Of a stretch of 64,000 nt of DNA, positions 1 through 13,900 are shown one piece after another. The DNA comes from Papilionanthe hookeriana x Papilionanthe teres. Lineage: Eukaryota; Streptophyta; Magnoliopsida; Asparagales; Orchidaceae. Below the pieces are notes generated by a model. The model was not told the DNA's origin and searched no databases. It saw nothing but the letters and a program-made list of their open reading frames with translations. The stretch covers positions 56,648,155 to 56,712,154 of the forward strand of contig CM040428.1 of the NCBI GenBank assembly GCA_022702705.1. The letters run 5' to 3'. A program made the position numbers and the translations under genes. Each line of letters starts with the position of its first letter. Within the stretch, counting starts at the first letter, position 1.

Positions 1-85
1 TACAAATTTACCTTAATTGATATATTTGTTAATTTTGTTATGATTTGGGACTCCAATGAAATTGCGTACCCATTTCCTTTTGGAA

Positions 86-308
86 AAATTTTTACATAAA
101 TACCACTCAAATTTTATGTATTTACATATCTAACATATAAACTTAAATTTTTTACATCTATGATATTTTTTATCTATTGTTTGAAAAGATAGAATAGTGA
201 TATTTTTAAGGGATAAAGATTTAGATGGTATAAATGCAAAGAAACAGTGAAGTTTATATTTTAGAAATGTAAATACATAGAAATTTTTTGGTATGTATGT
301 AAAAATGC
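86..308. mobile_element. Palindromic MITE family A upstream of AOX exons
   Basis: Left arm tttacataaataccactc and right arm ggtatgtatgtaaaaatgc are inverted. It probably lies in the long AOX intron that would precede 1065. Confidence 0.65.
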
Positions 309-639
309 AAAGTTTAGTTTAAGAATTTCTAAAATTATGATAATTACAGCGTTAGATATTTGATTTTTGCTTTTGGTATTATTGAGCTCTAAAATGTAAG
401 AAATTATTGCATTAGAAGTCCTGATATAGATTTGTATCAGGACTCCAATCAGAGTCTGCCACATGTACTTGTAGACCCCTAATTTAATAAATGGATGGAC
501 TTGTCTGTACATGTGGCAGACCCTGACTGAAGTCTATCAGAACTTCTGATGTAATAATTTTTCTTAAAATATTAACTGCGGCTGAAGAAAACAGTTATCC
601 TGTTTGACATGTATTTAATTACATGCCTGCATGGGGTGT

Positions 640-870
640 AAAGGGGTCGCGAGTTTGAGCGAGTTAAATATATAAATATCAAATATATCATTATTTTAAC
701 TTCTAATTATTATTTTTATTTATTATTTAAATAATTCAAGCCAAAATGAGTCATATACGATCGAATAAAAGTTTGTTCGTATTTAACTCATTTATAAACT
801 GAGCTAAAAAAATTTATACGTGTTAGGCTCATTTGCTTAACGAATAAATTAAACACGAGTTATTTGCTAA
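640..870. mobile_element. Degenerate hAT-like arm sequence
   Basis: Contains gagtttgagcgagtt, tcgtatttaactcattta and aaacacgagttatttgctaa, resembling the arms of the elements at 12424 and 48286. No clear ends or target duplication. Confidence 0.4.
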
Positions 871-1064
871 CGCCTAAAAAATATGTTGAAATATAATTTA
901 GATTTAGTTATTTATTAATTTTGGAGGCTCTTTTACATAAAATTTTAATTTTTATTTCATAAATATGTAAATTAAAATATAAATTTAATTAGATCTCATT
1001 TTGATGTATTGACAAGTGATATATTGAAACATGTATCTAATGCATGCATGTTGCATGGCTGCAG

Positions 1065-2028
1065 CGACGTTATGGATGCCGGGCAATGATGCTTGAGACT
1101 GTAGCAGCGGTGCCGGGGATGGTCGGCGGCCTGCTACTCCACCTCCACTCCCTCCGCCGCTTCGAGCACAGCGGCGGCTGGATCCGGGCTCTCCTCGAGG
1201 AGGCCGAGAACGAGAGGATGCACCTCATGACCTTCATGGCAGTCTCGCAGCCTCGCTGGTACGAGCGCGCCCTCGTCATCGCCGTCCAAGGCGTCTTCTT
1301 CAACGCATACTTCCTCGGCTATCTCATCTCCCCCAAGTTCGCCCACCGCGTCGTCGGCTATCTCGAAGAGGAAGCCATCCACTCCTACACCGAGTTCCTC
1401 AAAGAGATCGATGAGGGCAACATCGACAACGTCCCCGCCCCGGACATCGCCGTCGACTACTGGCGTCTCCACCGAGGCGCCACCCTCCGTGATGTGGTCA
1501 TGGTCGTCCGCGCCGATGAGGCCCACCACCGCGATGTCAACCACTATGCATCGGTACGTATTTGAGATATTGTTAGGTTTGGACGTCCCGCGCTACGTTT
1601 GGATGATGGCTCGGTTGTGATCATGCCGTCTTGAATCGCACGGCTATCCATCCAGATCATCGTTCAAATGTGTAGTTGCATGCGCTCTGAATAAGTAAAA
1701 CTCTTAGCTTTGGTGAAAATAAGTTTTGATTCTAGCTTCAAAGAAAATAATTTTAATTTAAGTAATTTTTATAATGTGATAAACGAAAGATATTATGTCT
1801 GGTGGGCGACGGATGTGCGGATGACTGCGTGAATCACATTACGTTATTGATCGCACAATGCAGTGTGATCCACGCCTTCGTCCTCACGTCCGGATAACCG
1901 GACATAATATTATCTCCTATCATTTCGTCGACCTGGTTGTGATTGAATCTTCGGGTTCATTTTTGAAGGATATTCATGTGCAAGGACGCAAGTTGAAGGA
2001 GCTGGCGGCGCCGGTGGGCTATCACTAA
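1065..2028 (+). CDS. AOX: Alternative oxidase, last two exons (5' part missing)
   Basis: Mitochondrial inner-membrane ubiquinol oxidase that moves electrons from ubiquinol to oxygen, bypassing complexes III and IV. Exon A is 1065-1553 (489 bp, 163 codons); it follows a CTGCAG acceptor and starts RRYGCRAMMLETVAAVPGM. The intron is 1554-1968 (GTACGT...GAAG). The last exon, 1969-2028, encodes DIHVQGRKLKELAAPVGYH and the stop. Di-iron ligand motifs are all present: LET, NERMHL, EEEAIH and DEAHH. The 489-bp exon and short final exon match the four-exon plant AOX structure. Exons 1 and 2 (N-terminus and roughly 43 residues before RRYG) are not visible in 1-1064, so they lie left of the window behind a long intron, or are lost. 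The exon is GC-rich with open frame throughout, unlike its AT-rich surroundings. The apparent ATG just upstream at 1044 is intronic. AOX1 versus AOX2 type is not decided. Confidence 0.95.
1791..1910. mobile_element. Foldback MITE inside the AOX last intron
   Basis: The ends TATTATGTCTGG and CCGGACATAATA are near-perfect inverted repeats. The complementarity continues inward (gtgaatcacatt against agtgtgatccac), so the 120 bp can fold into one long hairpin. It fills about a quarter of the 415-bp intron without touching the splice sites. It has no coding capacity. Confidence 0.65.
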
Positions 2029-5000
2029 TGATCATCTGAATAATAATTTCTTCACTTTTGGGAGGAGAACCCCCATGGAATTAATTAATATTTTGTTTTG
2101 TTGTTAAAGTTTTATATACGCGCACATGTTAATATGATTGCGATATGTTTAGTTATGCTGTGTTACAATTGAAGAACTTTGAATTCATTATACTCTTGCA
2201 ATGTAGGTTTTGAGGTATGTCTCAATCCTAGTGTTGAATCGAGTTCACATTCTGGTTGCGTTTAGGGCAGCGGTGCGATGTCGCATCATATTTTGTATTG
2301 TTTGATAAAATTATATTGTTTGCCAATTTATTGAATTTTTTTTAAAAAAAAAATTGTACTCACCGTCGCAGCATTTTGAACAATAGTTTCTTCTGTAACT
2401 AATTTACAATTGATTTTTCAAATAGTTGCAGCTACCCCAAAACAGATCTTTCAACTATTAAAATTGAGTCTGTCGAGTTTATTATTTAAAGAAATTAGAA
2501 AACCTACATGAATGTGATGAAGTAAACTAAATAAACTACCAGTACAATAAAGAGAAGATTCTACTGAGCTTTAGTCTTTGTTTGAAGCGGCCTTCCTGTT
2601 CGAAGCAGCCTCTTTCAAAGTTCTATTGCGGAACAGGATGACAAAGCAGGAGCAGTTGGGAATGGCAAAATTTCCGCGTTGGATTACTTCGGCTTTGGGA
2701 GACGTCATGTCACCACAAGTTGTCTGATCCGACGACAGCGTTGAGCACATTAGAAGATAAATTTATATAATCTATCAATACTTTGGCTAATCATTATCAT
2801 ACAATCATGACATTAAACACCTATATATTGCTGACCTAATCTTCTAATTGCAATCATTAGATCACCTATTGACATCATTATACCATGCCAATTCATCGTG
2901 GGATAGTCTCCATGAAATTCCCAATTGGTTTGCTATCAATATGCTATAGTTTTAGGATATTTTGGCAATTTTGTTATTTAACTCCAATTGATTGAAAAAT
3001 GTTATATGGTATTTGGAAAGGAACAATGTTAACTTGATTCAAGTGTAAAAAGTTGCTTTTAGGAAAATATTAGAACTAGTTTATCTACTTCTTGTTAACA
3101 AAAAAGATAACTTAAGACATATATCTATTTTAGAAGATTGAAATAAGTTTAAATTTGATATTGATTATAAAGGAGAAAAAAAGCTAAGGTGATCATCCTT
3201 ATGGCTAACTTTTGAAATTATTTTATGATTTAAAGTTACTAGCTCAATTGTGAAGATACTAAGATTAGTAGATGATGACAAGTGACATGCGATGTGTTAT
3301 ATTTATGATATATTGGACAAGGTCAATAATACAATCAGTGGTGCACTTAGAGAAGATGAAAAAAGTATGATGAAATATTTTATTATTGCTGATGTACAGA
3401 GGTGCTAGCTCTGATAGCTATTACATTAAGTTGGATATTATCTTAATCCATAATTTTTTTTATAAGAATAAGTCTGAGTTACAATCAGATGCACAATATA
3501 TGGAAGCCATGTTATCACCAGGTTATTTGATCTAAATGGAAGAATGATAATAAATTGACTTTCTATTTAAAATCATGTTAATGGTTTTTTGGTAATTGAG
3601 CACACCATTTGCAACAAAGATAAAGAAAGTTTCACGTATATGGTTTGGCTCAAAACCGTAAACCTTAAATCTTATACCCTAAAACCTAAATCAAATAAAT
3701 CAAGCCAAACACAAACATGTTTTAGCAAACATTTCAACATGTTTATAACAAAAATTGCTTGGAAAAAGTTCAACATATTTATAACACCAACATCAACCAA
3801 TGTTTCATATTTAGATGTAAAATATTATACATAAAAGATTAAAATAGCCTTCAGCTTTAGTCCTCAATAAAATCTTCATTTTACTTAAAGTCAACGTTGG
3901 GGAGAATAGATTCAACTATAGCAAAAAATTCTAACATAGAATTTTTTTTACACAATTAGTAATATGCATGATAAGACATTAATTTTATACAACATCATAA
4001 TAAAATATATAGAGTAATGAAATGATTATATACTAAGAAATCATCACAAGTAATAAGATTATGTTATTTCTCATTATGCTTCATTTGTCCATCATAATTA
4101 TGCATGTTTGTATGTAAAGATATGAAATGAAATATCCTCATAAAATTATCATACAGTTCTATCACATTAGTAATTTATTTCATACATTTTTAGAATGGGA
4201 AAGAAGATGAATTGAGTAGATTATTACACCAAAATACCACATGTTGAACTAGAACCATCATCTTTGTGCTCATCACCTACTCTTCCCTAAAGTGAGAGTA
4301 ACAAACAAGAGGTATATAGAAAATTTTTCTCCCTCTCTGAAAGGATGGTCTATAAACCATCGAAAGTGCACGTTTGCCTTGTACGTCAAATTTATTTTAT
4401 GCACAAAATTTAGAGTCACACCCTATTGCTCTCATACAATATAATTTAAGATAAATTCATCAACCCACCATCTTATAAAACATAACATTCTCCACCTAGT
4501 AATGTTCTCCACTCTGGATAACTTACACATTTTCTTTCCATATATATAATTACATAGGAATATGATAAATTTCATGTCAAAGGATTACAAATCATGATGC
4601 GAAATGATATCATGCATGATAAGTGCAAAAAATGTTACATTCGCTCTAAATGATATTTAATGTCAAAGGAAGCATGTAATTTTATGACGTTTTGTGATGC
4701 TTTAAATTATGTTTTTTTAGTGTAAATTGGTTAATCATGAATTTGTTGTCACACTATTGTTTTTTTTTTTTTTTTTGAGCCTATTATAGTGTACCAATAT
4801 AAAAAGAAATTAACATTATAACATCATCAACACATCATTTTATGCTAATTCAAAATAAGAAACAATCATGGAGTAGAATATTATTTTGTCTACATTACAT
4901 ATGTACGATATTTTGAAGCAAAATAAAATACTAATATCTCAATAAAAAATAAGAAATCACCATAAATTATAATAAGAATTATGTCATGATTATAAAATAA

Positions 5001-6700
5001 ATAAATAAAAATTTTGGAGCAATACAGAGAAAATAAACATTGTAAACTATAGTGTAGATTTCTTGTTTAATTGTACATTAAAATATATGATGAGCTAACT
5101 CTGAAATCAATGCTCTCTTTCCTTCCCCTTCTTCCAAACTATTTTCTTTCTCCTATAACTTTCCATAACTAGACAAAATGTTTTGAGTGAAGAATGTTTA
5201 AATTTGGAATGGTTAAGTAAAAGTTGAACTTATTTTAAGGTTATTTACTAACATTTAACCCTAAACCATAAACATTTAATTATTTTTAAACATAATTAAA
5301 TGTTTAAGTTTTTAATGTCATTTAGAATCATGATAATATAATTACAAAATTTGATGTCTATTATGTTAAGGTAAACAGATGGAGTAGGACATTTTATGTG
5401 TTATTGCAAGATAAATTAAGACTAATTTTGAAAAAAAAAACTCATAACCCCTTTGTAAGATAAATTTATAAAATAACAACAAATCATATAATAATAATTA
5501 AATATCATGATATGGTTAATTTTGTTGGAGAATTGAACAGCCAAAAAATATTTTGCACATAAACTTAAAATAATTAACATAAATCATATTAATTTTTAAT
5601 TTTTTTTTATTTATATAAATATTAAATCAAGTATCTCAATGAAAGAAGATTAAAGACTAAGACCACTAAATTTTAAGTTCATTAAGACACTTAAATTCTA
5701 AATGAATTGCTTATGATCAAACAAAAAAATACGTCATTTGAAAAAGTATTTTGAGATTTTGGAAAAAAATAATTAAAATATGACCTTAAATAAATCTAAA
5801 GAGATCTCCACACTCCACATGAAAGGAGAATGGAGATTTAAAATTGAAGAGAGCTTAAAGATCCAAAAAACTCTAAAGCTCTGCCCGATAATTGACGCCT
5901 TTGACCCTATTGTCACCCCCATTACCATCATTTGGTTAATGTCACTTGATAGTTGTATCTTGATTGCCATTACCTAATCTTTGTCTATTGATCGTCATTA
6001 CCCAACCACCATCTTTTAATTATCTATTGACCATTACCACCTAATCATTACACTTCATCACTTTCGTAATCTCTACCACAGTCATAAGCGAGCAATTAAA
6101 CACTCCCAACTTAGTAATTATATCTTCTCCAATTTTTAAAAGTGTGAATTTTCAATATTTCATGAGTATAGTGTATTATTTTAACTAGATAATGTCTAAA
6201 GGTTTCTCCCTTTTAGATTTTTTGCATGAAACTTGTGGTGTTATTTGTGCTCTTCTTAATAGAATCATCTTCATAAGATGTAGTAATAATAAGCTTAAAC
6301 TTTTTCTCTCCTAAAGAGTCTATCCTATAAATAATACCATTATACATGATGAAATTCAGTTATTGTAGAATTAGCAATAAGCTAGGATCGATCAATTTAA
6401 GGACTCCTATGTAAGGTCTCCTCTTAGTCTTACTGAAGTTTTTTCTTCTATCATAACCTCACTAGAATCTCCTTAAAACTCTAAATTTAACTTATCATAT
6501 TCGTAAGTAGACTAACTTAAAATCTCCCAACAATATTGATGAACTCGCCTCAACCACATCTTAGTAATACCTCTCATGAGGCCATAAGAGAAAAAAAAAT
6601 TAATTATTCATTCAAAAGGAATTGTAATTTGTGGGATACAAATCAACTTACCCATAACCATAACGTTTATGTATATTTTCCCTAATTGATACTATTCTTG
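2029..6700. other. AT-rich intergenic DNA without a recognisable gene
   Basis: This 4.7-kb stretch follows the AOX stop. It contains many stops in all frames, a poly-T run at about 4759-4777, and no splice-linked coding blocks that I could recognise. The early part should hold the AOX 3' UTR. Short open frames at 3589-3834 and 5773-5977 have low-complexity composition and no recognisable motif. Confidence 0.6.
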
Positions 6701-6712
6701 AATACTCTATCT

Positions 6713-7100
6713 TTTTTGATGCAACCCGTAGGAATCAATAGAAAAGGCAAATCCCCTATGAAACACCAGATCCGGCTCGGTTATTGATAGAGTGAATAGA
6801 TCCGCCATTTCTGGGAATCTCTCTTCTGATTCAAAAAAATCGTGGCGTAACGCGTATCCCCCTTTGTTCCGGTCATGGAATAGATGAAAGAAATCAAAAA
6901 ATGGATTTTTGTTCAAGAATGAAATCTTATTGGAACTGTTCATATCCGGTTCATCCTTCAGAACCAAATTCGGGATGTGATATGGTTTCGAAGGATGAAT
7001 TGAGACGATATCTTGTAAATACATAATTATCTTGAATATATCAACCATTTCTTTCTTTTCTGCTCGCCTGGAAGGGACAAAAGAAACATCTTGTTAAGGT
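6713..7100 (-). pseudogene. ycf2: Nuclear copy of plastid ycf2 (NUPT fragment)
   Basis: On the - strand this encodes a piece of the large plastid protein Ycf2 that is still open. Recognisable stretches are EMVDIFKIIMYLQ, DEPDMNSSNKISFLNKNPFF, FHLFHDRNKGGYALRHDFF, ERFPEMADLFTLSITEPDL and GFAFSIDSYGL. Only about 125 codons of a protein of roughly 2,000 or more are present, with AT-rich nuclear sequence on both sides, so this is a plastid-to-nucleus transfer and not a gene. The open frame suggests a fairly recent transfer. A few residues look altered, for example an HDFFES insertion-like change. It lies about 900 bp downstream of the PHL11 stop. Confidence 0.93.
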
Positions 7101-7965
7101 TCAAATTATGTGGTATAAAATTTTATAAATAGTTCATGTGAATCATTATAAAATCATCATATACATTCAAAAAGCCTCTAACACACTCTTTTGCTAGGTC
7201 TTTGAGGCCACACTCAAAGCTATATATAGTTCTATCCACTCTCCAATGAGATGAATCACAACTCTACTAATCTTGCTTGGCTTTCCATCAAATACTTCAT
7301 TATAAATTAGATGATTATTTAATATTTTTCTCATATTTCTAAGATTTACTAGAATGATAACAAAACTCTTGAGCAATGCTTTCAAAGACTCTCTTTAAAG
7401 ACTCATCAAATATCAAAATTAGATCCAAAGTAACCATATGATATGTTTTCTTAAAACAAGTTATTTTATATCTTTCTACTCTTCATTGATACAAGAGATA
7501 GATTATTCCTATTGTTGATAAGAACATATATTATTTATATTACATAAGAACACCACCAAAACTTACTTATCCTTGCTATCAACACCTCAAACACTTTAGT
7601 TAATACAAGTAGTTTGTTGGATCTCCACTTCTTAAATACCTTCACAAAGCTTAAATTAAGCCCATCTAAGAGAAATAACATAATTTTTTTTTGCACAATT
7701 ATTTATTTTTTAAATATGGATAAGCCTATTAAACAAGCTAAGCAATTTTAGTAAATAGAAATAAAATTAAGAAATTCAAGTAAAATCAGAGAAAGGAATG
7801 GGAGAGGCCCATCATTTTTAACATTGTAACTATCAGCAACCCCTTCACCTGATAACATATACAGCCCTGGATTTCTCCTTATATCCCCTCAAATATTATT
7901 TATACACAAAACCAAAACTTTTCTTCAATTGCAACTTATAAGAAAAATTGCAGAACAAAAAAGAA

Positions 7966-10900
7966 CTAAGACTGCATGATCATTTGGGGATCCAAGTCAC
8001 TGCTGCCTATATTTCCAGTAAAGAAATCCTGATTCCCTTTCAAATTCAAATCCAATAAAGGAGACTCACCTCTGTGTGAGGAAAACCTCAGATTCTGAGT
8101 CTCATCTCCTTCCTGATAGAGCCGAAAGGCCGAATTTGTTGGAGAGCTGTTAAGGCTGAAACTGGCAGCCACTTTGTCCAGTTCTGCAGCACCTTTAACA
8201 ACACAGAACTGGTTAACATTGTCCATTAAACCTGAGAGAGCTTGGTTGAAGTCTTTGAGCTGAGCTCTGGCTGCTTCCATGTTGTTATTGTGGTTGTTGT
8301 TGTTGTTGTTGAAGGAGAGGGTCTTCTGAGCCTTCTCTAATATTGCTTGCAAGTACTTCCCTTGAGCTTCAATTCTTGACTGGAGCTTCTTTTGAACCTG
8401 AACATTTATAATTAGTCGGGGTGATATGCGTTGAGGGTTATGAACGAGTTGGAAATGATGAAGGTGAAGAGAGGGTATGGCAGACCTCGAGTTGTTCATG
8501 GAGTTTCCTTTGCACCTCGATCTGGTATCTTAGTTCCTCAGTTAGCTGAATTTCTCTGAGAGAAAAGTAGAACTCATCAATGGATTAACCTCCTAAGACC
8601 CTAAGTAAGGAAATTTATACACATAAAATACAATTCTTATGTATTTACTTGTCTAAAACCCAAAGTTTGATGTTTACACTTTTAGCATCTTGGTGTCATA
8701 AAACTAAGCATGAAAAGGTGTTTTCCACTTTAAAAATGATAGTGATGGCGGTATTTTTGATGTGATGTTAATGATTTGAGTGTTATGCATGTAACTATAA
8801 ATGTTTACATGTTGGATTTGTAAATAGAAAAGTAGTGAGTGGTATGTATGTAGACGGCCCTGATAATTTTAATTCAGATGGAATACAATCAAACAATTGT
8901 TGCTGCGGAGAAGTATAAATAGAGTTACAAATTATAGTTCGTGACTAGAATCTTACATAACAGAAAACAGAATGGCTACTAAAGGATAACAATGGAAAAG
9001 AACATGATGCTTTCTACGCGTGGGAATTCTGATAGAAAACTATAAAAAATGGTGAAAAAAAGCTTCAGGCAAAATCTCCGGTTATGACGAATTCTCCAAA
9101 CATACCAAATGTACATCACTAACCTTAGTTTCGGAAAATCATTATAAAAAATAAAAGAGACCAAGGGACTAGATGAAAAATTGGTAGCAAAAGATGTACC
9201 AAAGATCTTTATTGGAAATTTCTTCCAATATGAATTCCTCTTGAACTAAAACTTTACTGACTAGAATCTATGGACCACTTAGAAAAGAAAATTCCTTTAG
9301 AAAATAGGGAAAATTACATACTTACGACACAATTCTTATGCAACCACATATCTAACACCTAAAGTTTGATATTAACATTTATAACATTTTGGTATTAGGA
9401 ATCAATGCATGAAAAGTTGTATTTCGTTTTTAAGAAGTTAGTGATGGTGGTATTTTTTATGTAATATCAAAGATTTAATTGTTATGCATGTCAATATGAA
9501 AGTTTAGGTGTTAGATATGCAAATATATAAGAATTCTGTGGTATGTATGTAAATGAACCTACAAAAATATAGTACAGTTTCTATATACTGTTAGTGCTTA
9601 AAGAAAGTAGTCATTCTAGGCAGCAGAGATATTACAACTCAGTTCTAGAAAGCAGTGACACTCCAACTCGACCAAATCCAGTTGGGTTATGAGAAGCAAA
9701 GCATTTCATACGTAGATAAAAGTGTGAAGTCCCAATTTTCTTACAACAAACAAGGAATGTACTAAAACCATACATAATTTTCGCATAAATCCTGGGATTT
9801 GCAGAGAGTTGCTTCACATAAGATAAAGATAATAATTGCTCATTGTTATTGCCTGAAATGATTTGATTATCTAATTATTACAGGAAACTAGTCATTTGTC
9901 ATTCTTGTTTGTAATTAACAGGGTATTGCAGATGTACTGCATCACGACATCCATCCATTTGCCAAAATCCTGATGGATAAATATTCATTTCTTAAATATA
10001 TACTAAATAAAAACATTTTGCAATCTAGAACTGAAACAAGAGCATATTTTGCGCGAAATATATATAAAATGTTTATGTATTACCCAGACCATAACTACGT
10101 TAATAAGACCAGCAAGAAAATTTCAATAAAATCCAAGCTTAAAAGTTATCTAAGCATGATAAAAACACAGAAAAAACATACCCTCCAGTGTTCCCGATAG
10201 ACATGATGCTACTTGCACAAGAGTTGAAGCTTGCTTTACTTGGTTTACCTGCTATTAGAAAAGAAGAAAATAAATTATTTTAAGGAAAGAAGCTTGTGGA
10301 TAGTAATTACTATAAATTCATATCCAAAAAAGTGCCAAAATGGTTCCATGACTATTTGTAAGGGGTTCATTTTAATTCTAGAGCCTATAAAAATGTTAAT
10401 TTAGTTCCAAAAGTCTTTTAATGGGGCCTAAAATAGTTTCTCCCTGTGAATTATTCAGCTCATATTAAAAAACTTTATAGATTATGGGACTAAATTAATC
10501 CCATGTAAATAATAAGAGGATTATTTCGACACTTTCCTCGATTCATATCTTGTAGACCAAATAAATCCAGGCAATAAATCCAGGCATACTCTGGATTATT
10601 TTAAGAACTGAAAGGCAAATCAACGCTGCAATAGTTACCATCTTTGATACCATCAAGACCTGCCTCTTTGCGGGCTTGCCTTCCAAGTCTATATTTCTGC
10701 ACAATAAATACAAGAAGGCACCTCCCATGAGCAACAGAAATTGATGGAAACTGCAAAATTATAAGTGAAAAACTAGGATTAAAAAAGCACAACAAAAGGT
10801 CAACATGGTGAAGAAGACAAACCTGCAGATGGCTCTTGAGATGATAAAGTGTCAATCCCCTCATGCCCATGACTCTCAACACAGACTTCGGTGTCGCTTC

Positions 10901-13900
10901 TGCAGATTACAATGCAGATGGAAATATTGATGATTAGGTTGCTAGAAATCTATCTCTTCTCCAAAATATTATAAACCCAAACACGGTAAGTGAAATACAT
11001 GTTCCACATACTTAAATTCAAGAAAGCGATTATGGCTAGGGGTCCTCTCTGGTCTCATTTAGTAGGTAAAAGCTAGAAATCATGTTTCTAAAAATGATGA
11101 AATTTGTTAAATTTACCATCTTATTATTTGTGTAATTAAGTACTATTGAGATTTATATCTAGTTTAGGGTACTAATGTAAATAGAAAATATAGAAGAAGT
11201 TTACGGATTTATTTGTAAAATATTGTGAAGTTCTATATAAGCCTGAGTCACTAATAATAGAACATGATTTTAGAGTAATTTTTTCTATTTGGAATCAGAG
11301 TTGAACTCTAGCCGTTTTTTTTTGCCTTCTGAAGAGGCCGTCGGGATCGACGTACAGAGACCCGAAACTCCCAATTTTTATGTTCCTTTCATTTCGTTCT
11401 CGCGAAGTAGCCGTGATTACAACCAATCGAGACCCCAACGACTGTATAGCGGCGACCAAGTCGTGATCAACGTACAATGACCCGAAACTCCCAATCTTTC
11501 CCTTCTGCTTTGTCCTTGAGAAGCAGCCGCAACTAGAACTAACTGGGACACTAATGGTGCGATAGTGGCATACAACAACTAGGCGTGAAGGATCGTGACT
11601 TCCAGAGAACCGTAACTCCCGTCCTTTTGTTTCCGATCCTTCATGATCGAATAGGCGGGGCTGACAGGAAGGTCATGAGGTGATCGTAATGCACAGGGAA
11701 AGCGATGAAGCGATCGCAAACGTGATCGCAATGTATACATGTAAAGAATCAAATTCGCGTGTGATCTAGACTTAGATCCTTGTACTTGAGGGTGTCAGAA
11801 GATAGAGATAATGCGGGAGGTAAAAGATTGGAGCTTCTGGGAAAGATAGATTCTGAAGTTCTGAATGATTTGGTTTCTCTGGTAGTGAATGGTGGATGAA
11901 GGTTACACCAACTCGATGTAAAGATTGTTTTTCTTCATAGTGAGTTACTGGAGGAAGTGTATATGAAGATACCACCAGAATTCGGTACAGGCTAGACAGT
12001 GGCAAGGTTTGCAGGCTCAAAAAGTCGTTTTATGACTTGAAGCAGTCTCCATGAGCCTGGTTTGACAAGTTTAGAAAGTCTATGGTGGGCATGAGATATC
12101 AACAAATCAATGTCGACCGTATGATGTTCTTCCGACAACATGAAGTTCACATTACTATGCTTATTACGTATGTTGATCACGTGATTGTCACTTGTGATGC
12201 GAGACAGAGATTGTTCAGCTAAAGGTAAGATTGAGCAAAGAATTTGAGGTGAAGGACTTTGGACATCTCGAATACTTACATGGGATTGAGGTGGCCTGTG
12301 AACCAGAGGGGGTGGTCTTGTCTCAGAGAAAGTATGTAATCGATTTACTCAAATAAAAAAAACATACTGGGATGGAAGCCTGCAATCTCTCTAATTGATT
12401 AGAAGGCTAAGATGAGTTCAGAGTAGGGGTGCAAATGTGTCGAACACAAGCAAGCCCAGGCTCAGTTCTTGTTCGACTCATTAAAAAATATCAAAGTTCA
12501 TGTTCGACTCATTTATATTTCGAACACAAAAAATGTGTTCGTGTTTGGCTCTTTTGCTTAGCAAGCTGAACACTAGCTATTCGCAAATAAAGGGTCGTTT
12601 TGACAAACCTGACCACACAGTCGTAGGATATTAAGAGTTAAGACGAGGTTTAAGTCTTATTATTTATATTAAAACACCATTTAAATATAATTTAACATAC
12701 TTTTATTCTATTTTTTTTAATTAACAATTTTAATGGACTATATATCTTTATAGCCATGTAGTCATTTAATTTTTTTAGAAATATTGCTCGTCAATATATA
12801 TGTGTGTGTGCGTGTGTGTGCGGGCGCGCACCACCAGCCGTTACCTGTTGGTAGAGTCCCATTGATCCACGAATCCCCCGCTGGCCAATTTATCGGTAGT
12901 GAGGGCGGTCCTCAAATAGTTAGGCACATGAGGGTGACTGGAGGCTCATATAATAGGCCCCAACCATTCTTTCTAATATATATTTGCTTCGAGCTAAAAT
13001 GAGACGAACATGAATAAAAAAATTTTTATTTGTGTTCGACTCGTTTACATATCGAACACAAAAAAATTATTCGTGTTCTACATGTTAACTTAGCGAACGA
13101 ATCAAACACGAGCTTCTTAATTAGCTGAACACGAATTGTTCATAAACAACGAGACGCTTTGACATCCCTAGTGCAGAGGCAAGATAGCCATATTATCGCG
13201 AGAGGTGCCAAAGATTGATGGGTCATCGGATCAATTTGAGTCACACTAGTCTCGACATCTCATTTGTAGTGAGCACGGTGAGTCGCTACATGCATGATCC
13301 AAGGAAGACTAATATGGACATAGTATATAGGGTTCTGAGGTATCTGAAGAGTGCACCAGAGAAGGGGTTGAGCATGTAGGCATTAAGGGCTAATGAGACT
13401 TTGACTAAGTGAGTTGTGTTAATGACAGGAGGTTATCATCAAAATACTGCATTTTCGTAGGGGGTCACTTGGTCTCTTTGAAGAGCAAGAAACAGTCAGT
13501 AGTAGCGAGGTCAACAATAGAGGTAGGGTATAGCTCAAGGTAGACTAAGGAGCTAAAATGAAGTTGCGTTGCGACAAGAAGTTAATAATTAACATTGCCA
13601 ACAACCTGGTGCAATATGATAGAACCAAACATGTGGAAATTGATAGGTTTTTCATCAATAAAATATTGAATAACAGAGTACTAGAGGTAAGTCATGTAGC
13701 CGCTAGAGAGAAGTGGCCGACTGCCTCACCAAAGGACTTGGCTCTTTAGATTTGGCTAGGTTATGTAACAAGATGGGCTTAGTGGATATCTCTTGCCTAT
13801 CTAGAGGAGGGGATGTTGAAATTTGTATCTAGTTTAGAATCTTATTGTAAATAGAAAACATAAATGAAGTCTATAAAGATTTATTTGTAAAATGTTATAA

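Noticed and set aside
1134..1544. Long open frame on the - strand opposite the AOX exon
   Set aside because: It is the antisense shadow of a GC-rich exon; the acidic Asp/Glu/Val-rich reading has no family resemblance, while the + strand is clearly AOX.
5265..5285. Telomere-type repeat (aaccctaaacc)
   Set aside because: Only about one and a half units are present; this is chance in AT-rich DNA.
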